Below, one piece after another: positions 1 to 6,898 of a DNA stretch of 13,807 nt (positions within the stretch are counted from its first letter, which is position 1; each line of letters starts with the position of its first letter). Made by a program: the position numbers and the translations under genes. Source of the stretch: Bacteroidales bacterium UBA4417. GTDB lineage: Bacteria > Bacteroidota > Bacteroidia > Bacteroidales > UBA4417. The DNA is taken from the NCBI GenBank assembly GCA_002389705.1, contig DGQJ01000351.1, positions 16,848-30,654 on the forward strand, in the 5' to 3' direction. The notes under the pieces were generated by a model that saw nothing but the letters and a program-made list of their open reading frames with translations, did not search any database and was not told the DNA's origin.

Positions 1-333
1 GAATTCATGCTCGTCGTAGTTTTTGTTATTCTGACTCAATAATGAGAAAATTGTTCTGTTTATATAAGGTCCAAGCCCTAAATCTCAAGGTGAAAAAGAA
101 ATTTATTTTGCCTCAGCTTTTATAATTATGGTTTTAAAACTCCGTCATGAAATTTGCGTTCAATTTCAGATGCATACTTCAGTATTATACCCAGTTATCC
201 ATCCAGTGTGAGCATTTCCCCTTTGAAAAAAAATTTCGTTGAGAAGTAAAAAACACTCCCCCGGAAGAATGCATTAAAGAAATGGTTCACATTCAACCGG
301 TTAGTTATCAGTATGTTGTGCAAATGAATTTAA
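1..333. other. Gene-free stretch at left edge
   Basis: I see no supported gene in either strand here. It is AT-rich and lies downstream of the minus-strand barrel gene that ends at 334. A G/C-rich patch near 258-270 followed, in the minus direction, by a T run could be a weak terminator for that gene, but the stem is only about four pairs, so I do not call it as one. Confidence 0.5.
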
Positions 334-921
334 CTATAAAACAAACCCTATACTGACTGAGAGATAGCTTTGTGTATCCAGGTCGCCCCCAAATCCAGAA
401 TAATATCGAAGACTCAGTTTCGCAGCATTACGGGCATTGAATCTGTACATCACTCCTAATTCAGGCTTAATGACAAACTGCCAGGGATTATTTTCAAGAG
501 CCCAGATACCCATTTCTGTGTAGCGTTCGGAATACATGGTACCTAGTCCGAATCCAATGTAAGGCTGCAATGTAGATCCAGGCTTGAACAGATAATCCAC
601 GGCTGCCAGGATAGGTACCTGGTTTTGATGCCTGCACTGAACCCCTGAGAGGGTTCTGGTATCCATTGTGTAGGAATCATAATCCTTTTTCTCATAAAAT
701 ACGTTCCAGGCCGCGTCAATTCCTATAAGGATGTTACTGTTAACTGCATACCGGTACTGAAATGTTGCACCACGAAAACTGGCAGCAGATATATAATCAC
801 CAAGGTCTCCAATCCCAAAACTTATATCGTACTGCATGGCGAAATGGCTACCAACCTGGCTGTAAATTCTTGTTGTACATAACAGCGAGCAAATCAAGGC
901 TATGGCAAATATTCGTTTCAT
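334..921 (-). CDS. Small outer-membrane beta-barrel protein
   Basis: A 195-residue protein with a classic signal peptide (MKRIFAIALICSLLCTTRIYS, cleavage near residue 21). The mature part has alternating hydrophobic and polar residues, many Tyr and Gly, and repeated short strands (for example YIGFGLGTMYS near the middle), ending in SLRYYSGFGG...SVSIGFVL. That pattern is typical of eight-stranded barrels of the OmpW/opacity type in Bacteroidota. The final residue is Leu instead of the usual Phe, which barrel assembly tolerates. It starts 25 bp after the stop of the DUF4136 lipoprotein gene, so the two are probably co-transcribed. The stop codon is TAG. I cannot name a ligand or function; porin-like, adhesive or structural roles are all possible. 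Confidence 0.75.
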   Translation of the reverse strand: MKRIFAIALICSLLCTTRIYSQVGSHFAMQYDISFGIGDLGDYISAASFRGATFQYRYAVNSNILIGIDAAWNVFYEKKDYDSYTMDTRTLSGVQCRHQNQVPILAAVDYLFKPGSTLQPYIGFGLGTMYSERYTEMGIWALENNPWQFVIKPELGVMYRFNARNAAKLSLRYYSGFGGDLDTQSYLSVSIGFVL

Positions 922-946
922 AATCGTTAGGGTTTAATGATTCAAC

Positions 947-1543
947 TTACTTTGTACTAAGATATTCCGATTGCTTGAACGCCTGGTTGATGGCATTGGT
1001 AACCCGCGAAGTGTTATATGCTCCTGACATCAGTCCATTAATAGCAGCAGTCCATACGGTGTGAGGCTCAGTATAATCGGCACTATTCGAAACCAGGGTC
1101 ATTACAAGCGTGCCGGTGGTGTAAGAAGTGGTATAAGGGTAGTACCATCCCCAGCCGCAATAGTAATAGTAATACCAGCACCAGTAATCGTACCAGTATA
1201 CAATAGTTGTGTTGGTCCATGAAGCCGGCATCAGGGCAAGATCGGCGTTTTTAGGATCATCAACCTTAGTCCATCCCAAAGCAGTCATGTTTTGCTCAAT
1301 GATGGTGAGGATTTGTGTGTTGTATGGCTCCTTGACAAATTCAGGCATTTCGCCTTCAGCAAGATCACCGGTAATTTTTACAATTTTGTCAGGCATAGCA
1401 TAGGTTCCTTTGCTCACAAAATTGTATGCTTGATCGTAGTTGGTAAACACAAGATCGAGTTCTTGATAACTCTCAATCTCACCAGGGTAACATGAAGCCA
1501 TCAGGAAGACGATTCCGATGAGATAAATCAGGTTTTTCTTCAT
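947..1543 (-). CDS. DUF4136-type lipoprotein
   Basis: A 198-residue protein. The N-terminus is a lipoprotein signal peptide with a lipobox ending in Cys18 (FLMASC), so the mature protein should be lipid-anchored in the envelope. The mature start (LDLVFTNYDQAYNF), with a long internal helix pairing with IIEQNMTALGW and a closing TAAINGLMSGAY...INQAFKQS segment, fits the DUF4136 family, whose biochemical role is unknown. Residues 116-137 are extraordinarily aromatic: 16 of 22 are Tyr or Trp, with two Cys in between. DUF4136 proteins often have an aromatic loop here, but this one is extreme. It leads a two-gene unit with the barrel protein at 334-921. The gap of 106 bp to the reductase gene upstream includes a dispersed repeat, so this pair may have its own promoter; no clear one was found. 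Confidence 0.85.
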   Translation of the reverse strand: MKKNLIYLIGIVFLMASCYPGEIESYQELDLVFTNYDQAYNFVSKGTYAMPDKIVKITGDLAEGEMPEFVKEPYNTQILTIIEQNMTALGWTKVDDPKNADLALMPASWTNTTIVYWYDYWCWYYYYYCGWGWYYPYTTSYTTGTLVMTLVSNSADYTEPHTVWTAAINGLMSGAYNTSRVTNAINQAFKQSEYLSTK

Positions 1544-1623
1544 TGTGATAAGTGTTTAGTTGGACAATATAGTGATTTTCAAAAATCAAAGAAACAGATT
1601 TATTGGAAAAATTCTGCTTAGGG

Positions 1624-1650
1624 GATTTGGAATTTGGGTCTTGGAATTTT
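1624..1650 (+). repeat. REP-like element, solo copy
   Basis: This copy reads TTTGGAATTTGGGTCTTGG and continues AATTTT. It matches the elements at 5210-5236 and 7826-7850 closely (3-5 differences over about 24 positions). It abuts the stop codon of the reductase-rhodanese gene. Unlike the other two loci, it has no visible inverted partner within 100 bp. Confidence 0.6.
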
Positions 1651-3335
1651 CAATCCTGAATACTATGCGACCGACTCATCATCCCACCTGATATATTTTT
1701 CGCTCTGAACCCATTTTGCAACAGGATGCGTGTCGCAAAGTAAGCCCTCTGTGCCGACCGGCAAATAACCAGAATTTCACGGTCCACTGGAAGCTCGCCA
1801 AGTCGCGAACGGATTTGTGGAAGTGGAATATTAACTGCACCCGGAACAGCTTCAACTTCGATTTCCTGCGGATTGCGGACATCAAGCAGGAAGCTGTCGC
1901 CCAAATCATTCCAATGTGCAATCGGCATCAGACCGCTAAGGATATCGGCCGCAACCATTCCTGCAAAGTTGACCGGATCTTTTGCGCTTCCGTAAGGAGG
2001 TGCATAAGTCAGTTCCGATTCTTCGAGGTCATAAATAGTGCAGCCCATCTGTATAGCCATGGAAAAGGAATCCATCCGTTTGGCAACTCCATCTTCGCCA
2101 AGCACCTGTGCACCAAGCAGCCGACCATCTGACTTCCTGAATATGACTTTTGTAGCAAGTACTTTAGCGCCCGGATAATAACCTGCGTGTGAATTCGGAT
2201 AGATATAGATTTTCTCGAAGTTGGTATCGCCAATACGTTTAAGAACTTTTTCGCTTGCTCCTGTCTGTGCGATAGTAGCATCAAATATCTGGCAGATAGA
2301 GGTTCCTTGTGTGCCCCGGTAACGCGAATTACGTCCTGCAAGCACATCAGCTACAATGCGCCCCTGGCGGTTGGCAGGTCCGGCAAGCGGTATAAGCGAC
2401 CATTCGCCTGTTACAAAATCTTTAACTTCAACAGCATCACCGACCGCAAAAATATCGGGATTTGATGTACGCATCTGTTCATCAACGCGGATTCCTCCCC
2501 GCTGGCCGAGTTCAAGTCCGGCCAGTTTAGCCAAAGCTGTTTCCGGACGAACACCAATGGCAAGGATCACGATATCAGCCTTATGTGCTTTTCCTGATTC
2601 AGTAAGAACTTCCAGTGAACCTTCTTCCGTATTTCGGAACCCGGCAACACCATCTCCTAGTTTAATCTTTACACCGCGTCTTGCCATATAGCGTTTCACA
2701 AGCTTTGCCATTTCCGGATCAAGCGGAGGCATTACCTGGTCGAGCTTTTCAACTAAAGTTACTGTTAGCCCGCGATGTATGAGGTTTTCAACCATCTCGA
2801 GACCGATAAAGCCACCACCGACAACCACTGCTTTCTTTGGTTTCGAAAGCGTGTTTGCACCACTGTATTCGTTCATTGCAGACTGGACAATATCCCTTTC
2901 GAGCCATTCACGGATATTCCTTGCATCGGGTACTGTCCGTACCGAAAATATTCCCGGAAGATCTATACCAGGCAAAGGTGGACGGATAGGTGCTGCACCG
3001 GGAGAAAGGACAAGTTTATCGTAGCTTTCGGTGGTAATTTCCCCGGTATTGGTATTCTTAAGATCAACGGTTTTCTTTCCGGCTTCAATACTTACAACTT
3101 CGCAGTTTGTCCGGCAATCGACGTTAAACACGGCTTTAAACGTTTGTTCCGTTGCAACTAGAAGGCTGGCTTCATTTTCAATTGTACCTCCCACATGGTA
3201 AGGCAATCCACAGTTCGCATACGAAACATAGGGACCGCGTTCAACCATAGTAATTTCGGCTTTTTCATCGAGCCTGCGTAAGCGTGCTGCACATGAGGCA
3301 CCACCCGCTACTCCGCCAACGATTATAACTTTCAT
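1650..3335 (-). CDS. CoA-disulfide/persulfide reductase with C-terminal rhodanese domain
   Basis: A flavoprotein of the pyridine-nucleotide disulfide oxidoreductase family. Known relatives (CoADR-RHD and the Shewanella NADH-dependent persulfide reductase) use NAD(P)H to reduce CoA disulfides, CoA persulfides or polysulfides. Visible features from the chosen start: FAD-binding VIIVGGVAGGASCAARLRRL at residues 3-22; the family's single redox Cys42 in SYANCGLPY; a second Rossmann motif VVVGGGFIGLE for NAD(P)H; the FAD-ribityl motif IFAVGDAVE; and a C-terminal rhodanese domain with DVRNPQE and active-site loop CRSAQRA (Cys about 525). The length of 561 residues is normal for the fusion. I chose the ATG at 3335 because MKVIIVGG is the conserved N-terminus; a start at 3392 would add 19 unlikely residues and overlap the barrel gene. 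It is the last gene of the cluster, 40 bp after the barrel gene. No signal peptide, so it is cytoplasmic. Confidence 0.92.
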   Translation of the reverse strand: MKVIIVGGVAGGASCAARLRRLDEKAEITMVERGPYVSYANCGLPYHVGGTIENEASLLVATEQTFKAVFNVDCRTNCEVVSIEAGKKTVDLKNTNTGEITTESYDKLVLSPGAAPIRPPLPGIDLPGIFSVRTVPDARNIREWLERDIVQSAMNEYSGANTLSKPKKAVVVGGGFIGLEMVENLIHRGLTVTLVEKLDQVMPPLDPEMAKLVKRYMARRGVKIKLGDGVAGFRNTEEGSLEVLTESGKAHKADIVILAIGVRPETALAKLAGLELGQRGGIRVDEQMRTSNPDIFAVGDAVEVKDFVTGEWSLIPLAGPANRQGRIVADVLAGRNSRYRGTQGTSICQIFDATIAQTGASEKVLKRIGDTNFEKIYIYPNSHAGYYPGAKVLATKVIFRKSDGRLLGAQVLGEDGVAKRMDSFSMAIQMGCTIYDLEESELTYAPPYGSAKDPVNFAGMVAADILSGLMPIAHWNDLGDSFLLDVRNPQEIEVEAVPGAVNIPLPQIRSRLGELPVDREILVICRSAQRAYFATRILLQNGFRAKNISGGMMSRSHSIQD

Positions 3336-3375
3336 GATCTTGTAGATTTTATTTTTAAATTGTATTTGAATGCTG

Positions 3376-4167
3376 TCAGAAAACAAATCCAAGACTTATT
3401 TCCGGCCCAAATGTGTCGACGTTGTAAATAAACCGGTCTGTATAGGTTCCCTTATCGTAATCCATCGACAAATACCTGTAGCCTGCAGTTAGTCGAAACA
3501 ACTTTGTAAACTGGAAACCGGCATAGGTTTGCAATTGCCATGTTAAATCAGAGCCGACACCAAATCCTCCAACGTCGCCTCTGAACTGGAAAAGCCATTT
3601 ATGCTTAATATCAGCTGTAAGCCTGGCGATAAATATTGGATCAAACCATGTTTTTGAAGCGCTTTCGGATACTTCGTAAGTACCTGCCGGAAAAGCATTA
3701 CGGCGTCCTTCGATGGATGCCTGCAGATTATTAAGCCTTCCGCCTGCACCAATCTCCAGGAATGGCAGAAGCCTATAAAAGCCTGCAGGTTCCCATACCA
3801 GTTGTTTGGCACCTGCCGTACCATTATCCCAGAATTCGCTTGGGGCAATGTCCTGCTTCAGGTTCATAAAAATAAGATCCGAAGTTATTGCCCATTTATT
3901 GTTCTGCATTTCGAGGTATAACATTCCGCCCATTTTAAGCTTGCTGAAAATTTCACCCGGATTAGCATCAACCGGTGCGATAATTTCATTGCCAAGTCCA
4001 ACTTCCCCTTTCATATAAGGAAAAATTAAGTAGATATCGGTTTGAAAATACCATTTCTTTACAGTAGTTGAATCCTGGGCTGAAAGAGAACTATATAAGG
4101 TAATAAATAGCTGGAACAAGCATATTGTTCTGAAAGCTGATACAAATCGGTTTTTAAGATTATTCAT
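3376..4167 (-). CDS. Outer-membrane beta-barrel protein of the sulfur cluster
   Basis: A 263-residue protein with a signal peptide (hydrophobic ICLFQLFITLYSSLSA, cleavage near residue 30). The mature chain has many amphipathic strands (KWYFQTDIYLIFPYMKG, GGMLYLEMQNNKWAITSDLIFMNL, LFRLTAGYRYLSMDY) and ends in SLGFVF with a terminal Phe, the usual barrel-assembly signal. Its position between a periplasmic rhodanese gene (37 bp gap) and the reductase-rhodanese gene (40 bp gap) argues for one transcript. A role as an entry or exit pore for a small sulfur compound is an inference from context only. I do not recognise a named family. Confidence 0.8.
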   Translation of the reverse strand: MNNLKNRFVSAFRTICLFQLFITLYSSLSAQDSTTVKKWYFQTDIYLIFPYMKGEVGLGNEIIAPVDANPGEIFSKLKMGGMLYLEMQNNKWAITSDLIFMNLKQDIAPSEFWDNGTAGAKQLVWEPAGFYRLLPFLEIGAGGRLNNLQASIEGRRNAFPAGTYEVSESASKTWFDPIFIARLTADIKHKWLFQFRGDVGGFGVGSDLTWQLQTYAGFQFTKLFRLTAGYRYLSMDYDKGTYTDRFIYNVDTFGPEISLGFVF

Positions 4168-4204
4168 TGGTTATTTTATCGGTTATGATTTTTAGTACAT
4201 TTAT

Positions 4205-4822
4205 CTACTTTGCTTCCGGAATTAGCATCAGCTTTGGATCAATTGCGTAAGTATATGGCAGGCCGGAGTTCTTCCAGCCGTTTACCATTCGTTCACCTAA
4301 AAATACACTATTGGGATCTTCAACCTTGTCGCCTTCAAAACCATCGGTAATGTTATATACATTCTTAAATCCTGCTTCGGCAAGCTGGTTCACTGCCCAT
4401 GCGCTACGGCCACCACTCCTGCAGGTTACCAGTAAAGTGTCGTTAGGATTGGCTATTTGTTTAACTTTAGCAATAAAATCAGGATTTGGTTTCATTGGGA
4501 ACGTCTGCTTTGCCTGGTCCCATTCATGCGACTGAACAAATAAAGGAACATTCCAGGCCATTGCCGCATGACCGACAAAAAGATATTCCTCAAGCGTGCG
4601 GACATCAAGGATTTTCACCCTATCGGGAGCGGCCCTCCATTTCGCATAAGCTTCCTTAGCAGTAACATAAAGGCCAAGAGTTGTTTGTTTGTCTTTTGGG
4701 AGTCCGGGGTTATTGGTTTGTGCATTTACCCATGGTGTGCAAAACAAACCTGAAAATGCGACGAGGACAACAAAGGCGGCACCTCGACCGGCACTATTCT
4801 GATGAGATTTCTTGAATTGCAT
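4205..4822 (-). CDS. Periplasmic single-domain rhodanese
   Basis: A 205-residue secreted rhodanese-like sulfurtransferase, which moves sulfane sulfur through a cysteine persulfide. The N-terminus has a basic region and a hydrophobic core (AAFVVLVAFSGLFCTPWVNA, likely cleaved after VNA), so it acts in the periplasm. The domain shows LDVRTLEEYLFVGHAAMAWNVPL, the active-site loop CRSGGRSAWAVNQL with its catalytic Cys, and the closing GFKNVYNITDGFEGD. About 30 C-terminal residues beyond the domain end in a Pro/Leu-rich tail. I prefer the ATG at 4822 to a TTG at 4840, which would add six residues; the ATG gives a compact signal peptide. It sits 23 bp after the broken membrane-protein gene and 37 bp before the barrel gene. 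Confidence 0.88.
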   Translation of the reverse strand: MQFKKSHQNSAGRGAAFVVLVAFSGLFCTPWVNAQTNNPGLPKDKQTTLGLYVTAKEAYAKWRAAPDRVKILDVRTLEEYLFVGHAAMAWNVPLFVQSHEWDQAKQTFPMKPNPDFIAKVKQIANPNDTLLVTCRSGGRSAWAVNQLAEAGFKNVYNITDGFEGDKVEDPNSVFLGERMVNGWKNSGLPYTYAIDPKLMLIPEAK

Positions 4823-4845
4823 GTTTTTTAACTTAACCAACTTAC

Positions 4846-5142
4846 TTACTTTTTGACAACTTTCGGTTTTTCAGTGGCTGCTAAAGCCAGAATAACAAGC
4901 GTCCAGGCAGGGAAAAGCCGTATGGCCGGTATTACTTCAATAGCTAAGGCAGCTAAAAGCTTCTATCTGTAACCCAAAACAATTAATAATGCTATTGCCG
5001 TTTCTGCATCAAGAGCCCATTGCTCTGGCGGGAACAATACAACTGCGAAACCCAGGGCATCGGACAAAACTGCAATAATCAATGCCCATCGCCAGTGTGT
5101 AGACTTCCAACCTGATGTGAAATTTGTAATCAGCTTTGACAT
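4846..5142 (-). pseudogene. Small membrane protein interrupted by an in-frame TAG
   Basis: Reading from the ATG at 5142 gives a 98-codon frame that is open except for one TAG at 4963-4965 (codon 60), and ends with TAA at 4846-4848. The protein looks coherent on both sides of it: MSKLITNFTSGWKSTHWRW, then hydrophobic segments around residues 19-37 (ALIIAVLSDALGFAVVLF) and 46-58, the stop, then KLLAALAIEVIPAIRLFPAW and a last hydrophobic stretch TLVILALAAT before a basic tail. A Trp codon TGG changed to TAG would explain it. Four other genes in this window end in TAG, so readthrough by a reassigned codon is unlikely. The end lies 23 bp before the rhodanese gene, as for a normal operon partner. 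I do not recognise the family. Either a recent nonsense mutation, a sequence error, or a 59-residue truncated product. Confidence 0.7.
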
Positions 5143-5180
5143 AAAGGATTCTATACCTGGTCTAAATCAATTTTACATAG

Positions 5181-5215
5181 CAAGGATAAAATCGCCCATT
5201 TAAAATTAGCCCAAA
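5181..5215 (-). promoter_or_regulatory. Possible promoter for the rhodanese/reductase cluster
   Basis: Reading the minus strand, TTTG (5212-5215) is followed after 23 bp by TATCCTTG (5181-5188), one base from the TAnnTTTG consensus. Transcription would begin about 35 bp before the ATG at 5142. The TTTG lies within a REP-like element, which weakens the call. Confidence 0.35.
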
Positions 5216-5310
5216 TTCCAGGTCCCAAATTCCAAGTCGCAATGGGAAAAATGAAAATCAATTCAAACTATCATTACATCAGCCTTGGATTTTGGAGCAT
5301 GGAATCAGGG
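5210..5310. repeat. REP-like inverted pair after the desulfinase-like gene
   Basis: One copy of the dispersed motif lies on the minus strand at 5210-5236 (minus reading: CTTGGAATTTGGGACCTGG and on) and a more diverged copy on the plus strand at 5283-5310 (CTTGGATTTTGGAGCATGG and on). They are separated by about 46 bp, so the transcript could fold into a long imperfect hairpin. The unit lies just downstream of the stop of the desulfinase-like gene. Confidence 0.55.
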
Positions 5311-5339
5311 GCTTTAAATTTGTTAATCTGCTCAGAGCA

Positions 5340-6527
5340 CTATCCCATCCGCATTCCTCCGGCCAGCGGATCGGCTGCATATGGAAGTTTTAATGTGGTC
5401 CGTTTCTTCCATTCAGCTTCGAGTAATTCCCTGGCTGCCTGTTCAAGAATATCAGGTGCAGCCCATTCATGTACATCGAAGTCGTTCTTAATATATCCAT
5501 GGCTTAGCATAAAGTTTTTGCCAACCTCAACTGCAGCAAGATTTAGTGGAGATAAATTAGGAACCATATCAACATCCTTAATTCCACGGTAAGTATCTTC
5601 AACATCCATGTAATAGGTTTGGCGATCGAGGATTCCGGCAGCGGCATGCTTGTTTTCGTTTGACCAACGCCCTACTCTTATCATTCCTTTCATATAGGCA
5701 ACTGCAAGTTCAGGATGCTCATTGTACATAACATCAGTACAAGTGATAGCTGCCGGAATATTTGCTATTTGCAGGCGCCAGTCAGGATATTTTGATAAAT
5801 CCTCTATGATAGCAAATTTCCCAGTTGCTTCTGTTAGCACGCTTAAAACTTTACTTTGACTGTACATGGCATCAATAATTCCATTTTCAAGTGCAGTTTC
5901 CAACGGACGGAAAGCCAAGTCATGTTTGTGATCGCGTTGCAACCATAAGTCAGAAGGATTATACATAGGTTCCAGCATAGCAGGATTGTTATACCAGTCA
6001 TCAGCATAAGGGAATTCTACTAATTCAATATCCTTCATGGTCATGCCATTCATCCGGAGTATCAGTTCAATACCCTGATGTTCCTGTATACGCCACCAGT
6101 CATTCTTGATCTGGTTCATGCTCTTTGAAAGACCAATTTTTTTGCCTTTCAAGTCACTCATACAGAAGATATCGTCTTTTGCCCGTACAATCAATACACC
6201 GCCTTCGTGAGCTACATGCGTCACTCCCAAAAGTTTTGTCCTGCGTATATCGGCATGAACATGAACGGGTGGGAATAAACCACCAAAACGGATCAGGTTA
6301 TCGAGGTTATGAATGTAATGTGGGTACCAGTCGTTCTCGCGCTTATTGCGAAAAAAGTCATACGATACACCCAGTTTTTTGAACTCCTCACGGGTCCAGC
6401 CAAGCTCTTGGTCTACATTACTGGCTGAGATTAGCGGGCAATTGGTGTAATACACTTCATTCCAATTTAATGGAATTAGATTCAACTTTGTGTTTTCGAA
6501 AGTCGTAACATTTACTTCGTTTGTCAT
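5340..6527 (-). CDS. DszB-like sulfinate desulfinase homologue
   Basis: A 395-residue protein with no signal peptide. It resembles Rhodococcus DszB, which hydrolyses the C-S bond of 2'-hydroxybiphenyl-2-sulfinate and releases sulfite. Similarity is seen at YYTNCPLISAS (DszB YSNCPV), IRFGGLFPPVHVHADIRRTKLLGVT (DszB TRFGGEIPP...RTRLLGIT), DLKGKKIGLSKSM (DszB DLAGRRIGVSASA) and HEWAAPDILEQA (DszB DQWAAPEFL). The three residues implicated in DszB catalysis, Cys27, His60 and Arg70, match Cys30, His70 and Arg80 here; the His-Arg spacing of ten is identical. The fold is that of periplasmic binding proteins such as SsuA/ThiY, so a binding-protein annotation is likely from automatic tools, but the missing signal peptide and the intact triad favour an enzyme. 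No DszA or DszC monooxygenase gene is present, so the substrate is unknown. It is preceded by a short ORF and a divergent LuxR-type regulator. Confidence 0.75.
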   Translation of the reverse strand: MTNEVNVTTFENTKLNLIPLNWNEVYYTNCPLISASNVDQELGWTREEFKKLGVSYDFFRNKRENDWYPHYIHNLDNLIRFGGLFPPVHVHADIRRTKLLGVTHVAHEGGVLIVRAKDDIFCMSDLKGKKIGLSKSMNQIKNDWWRIQEHQGIELILRMNGMTMKDIELVEFPYADDWYNNPAMLEPMYNPSDLWLQRDHKHDLAFRPLETALENGIIDAMYSQSKVLSVLTEATGKFAIIEDLSKYPDWRLQIANIPAAITCTDVMYNEHPELAVAYMKGMIRVGRWSNENKHAAAGILDRQTYYMDVEDTYRGIKDVDMVPNLSPLNLAAVEVGKNFMLSHGYIKNDFDVHEWAAPDILEQAARELLEAEWKKRTTLKLPYAADPLAGGMRMG

Positions 6528-6604
6528 AATTTTGATTATTAGATGTTTATATTAATAATTGTATCTAATTGGATTAAAACTCAATTTTTGCTTTACATTT
6601 CGGT

Positions 6605-6733
6605 TTACTCAGGATTTGCGTTCTGTTTGCTTGTATTATCAGAGGAACAGGTGCTTTTGCTTGCCGGGCCGTTGTTAGCTGAAACTGCATTTTCTTCTTT
6701 CTGTTTTAGCCATTCTTCATACAAATCAACCAT
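6605..6733 (-). CDS. Possible 42-residue small protein
   Basis: An ATG at 6733 opens a 42-codon frame ending in TAA at 6605-6607. The product begins MVDLYEEWLKQKEENAVS, a charged likely helix, and continues with a Ser/Asn/Lys-rich tail (KSTCSSDNTSKQNANPE) containing one Cys. It lies 77 bp before the desulfinase-like gene, in the same direction, downstream of a good promoter. The composition looks like a soluble protein and not random AT-rich sequence, but the frame is short and I know no family. The plus-strand frame covering the same bases (6543-6749) looks like its shadow. Confidence 0.45.
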   Translation of the reverse strand: MVDLYEEWLKQKEENAVSANNGPASKSTCSSDNTSKQNANPE

Positions 6734-6755
6734 ACTACATGTACATTAAGGGCCT

Positions 6756-6842
6756 TTATTTTTTTGTTTCGTCAGCCATATCGATAGTCTTAAAGTTGAT
6801 TAATTCATTATCCCGGATAGAGTATTTTATGCATCCATACAC
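6756..6842 (-). CDS. Possible 28-residue leader ORF
   Basis: A GTG at 6842 opens a frame reading as YGCIKYSIRDNELINF and ending DMADETKK before TAA at 6756-6758. The frame is open further upstream to a TTG near 6875. The predicted transcription start of the local promoter is only a few bases before the GTG. It would end 22 bp before the ATG of the 42-residue ORF. The non-ATG start and short length make this doubtful; a short ATG version (MADETKK) also exists. Confidence 0.2.
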   Translation of the reverse strand: MYGCIKYSIRDNELINFKTIDMADETKK

Positions 6843-6856
6843 TATGTACGCAAAAT

Positions 6857-6887
6857 CAAAATTAAATGCATGCAATATCTAAATCAA
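6857..6887 (-). promoter_or_regulatory. Promoter reading toward the desulfinase-like gene
   Basis: On the minus strand TTG (6885-6887) is followed after exactly 20 bp by TAATTTTG (6857-6864), a full match to the Bacteroidota consensus TAnnTTTG. The start of transcription should lie near 6850, giving a leader of about 320 nt before the desulfinase-like gene that covers the two short ORFs. Confidence 0.55.
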
Positions 6888-6898
6888 TAGTTATCAAT
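6883..6898. promoter_or_regulatory. Direct repeat at the -33 box, possible operator
   Basis: ATCAAT occurs at 6883-6888 and again at 6893-6898, spaced by 10 bp, one helical turn. The first copy contains the -33 box of the minus-strand promoter. That is where an activator would bind side by side on one face of the helix. The divergent LuxR-type gene is the obvious candidate; this is inference. Confidence 0.3.

Noticed and set aside
1..6. EcoRI site GAATTC at the first base as a cloning boundary
   Set aside because: Several more GAATTC sites occur inside the window, so its position at base 1 may be chance.
1716..3161. Several plus-strand frames of 80-138 codons inside the reductase gene
   Set aside because: They are complementary to a well-conserved coding sequence and have the composition expected of antisense shadows.
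3336..3392. Upstream start for the reductase-rhodanese gene, adding 19 residues
   Set aside because: The added residues do not resemble the family, the FAD motif begins directly at the ATG at 3335, and the longer form overlaps the barrel gene.
4963..4965. TAG decoded as an amino acid (stop-codon reassignment or pyrrolysine)
   Set aside because: The barrel, regulator, MscS and DUF2252 genes all end in TAG, and no other gene has internal TAG codons.
5340..6527. A complete dibenzothiophene desulfurization (dsz) operon
   Set aside because: No flavin monooxygenase (DszA/DszC) or flavin reductase gene is present in the window, so only a DszB-like homologue is claimed.
6543..6749. Plus-strand 68-codon hydrophobic frame
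   Set aside because: It is antisense to the more protein-like 42-residue frame, partly overlaps the desulfinase leader and shows no family likeness or promoter.
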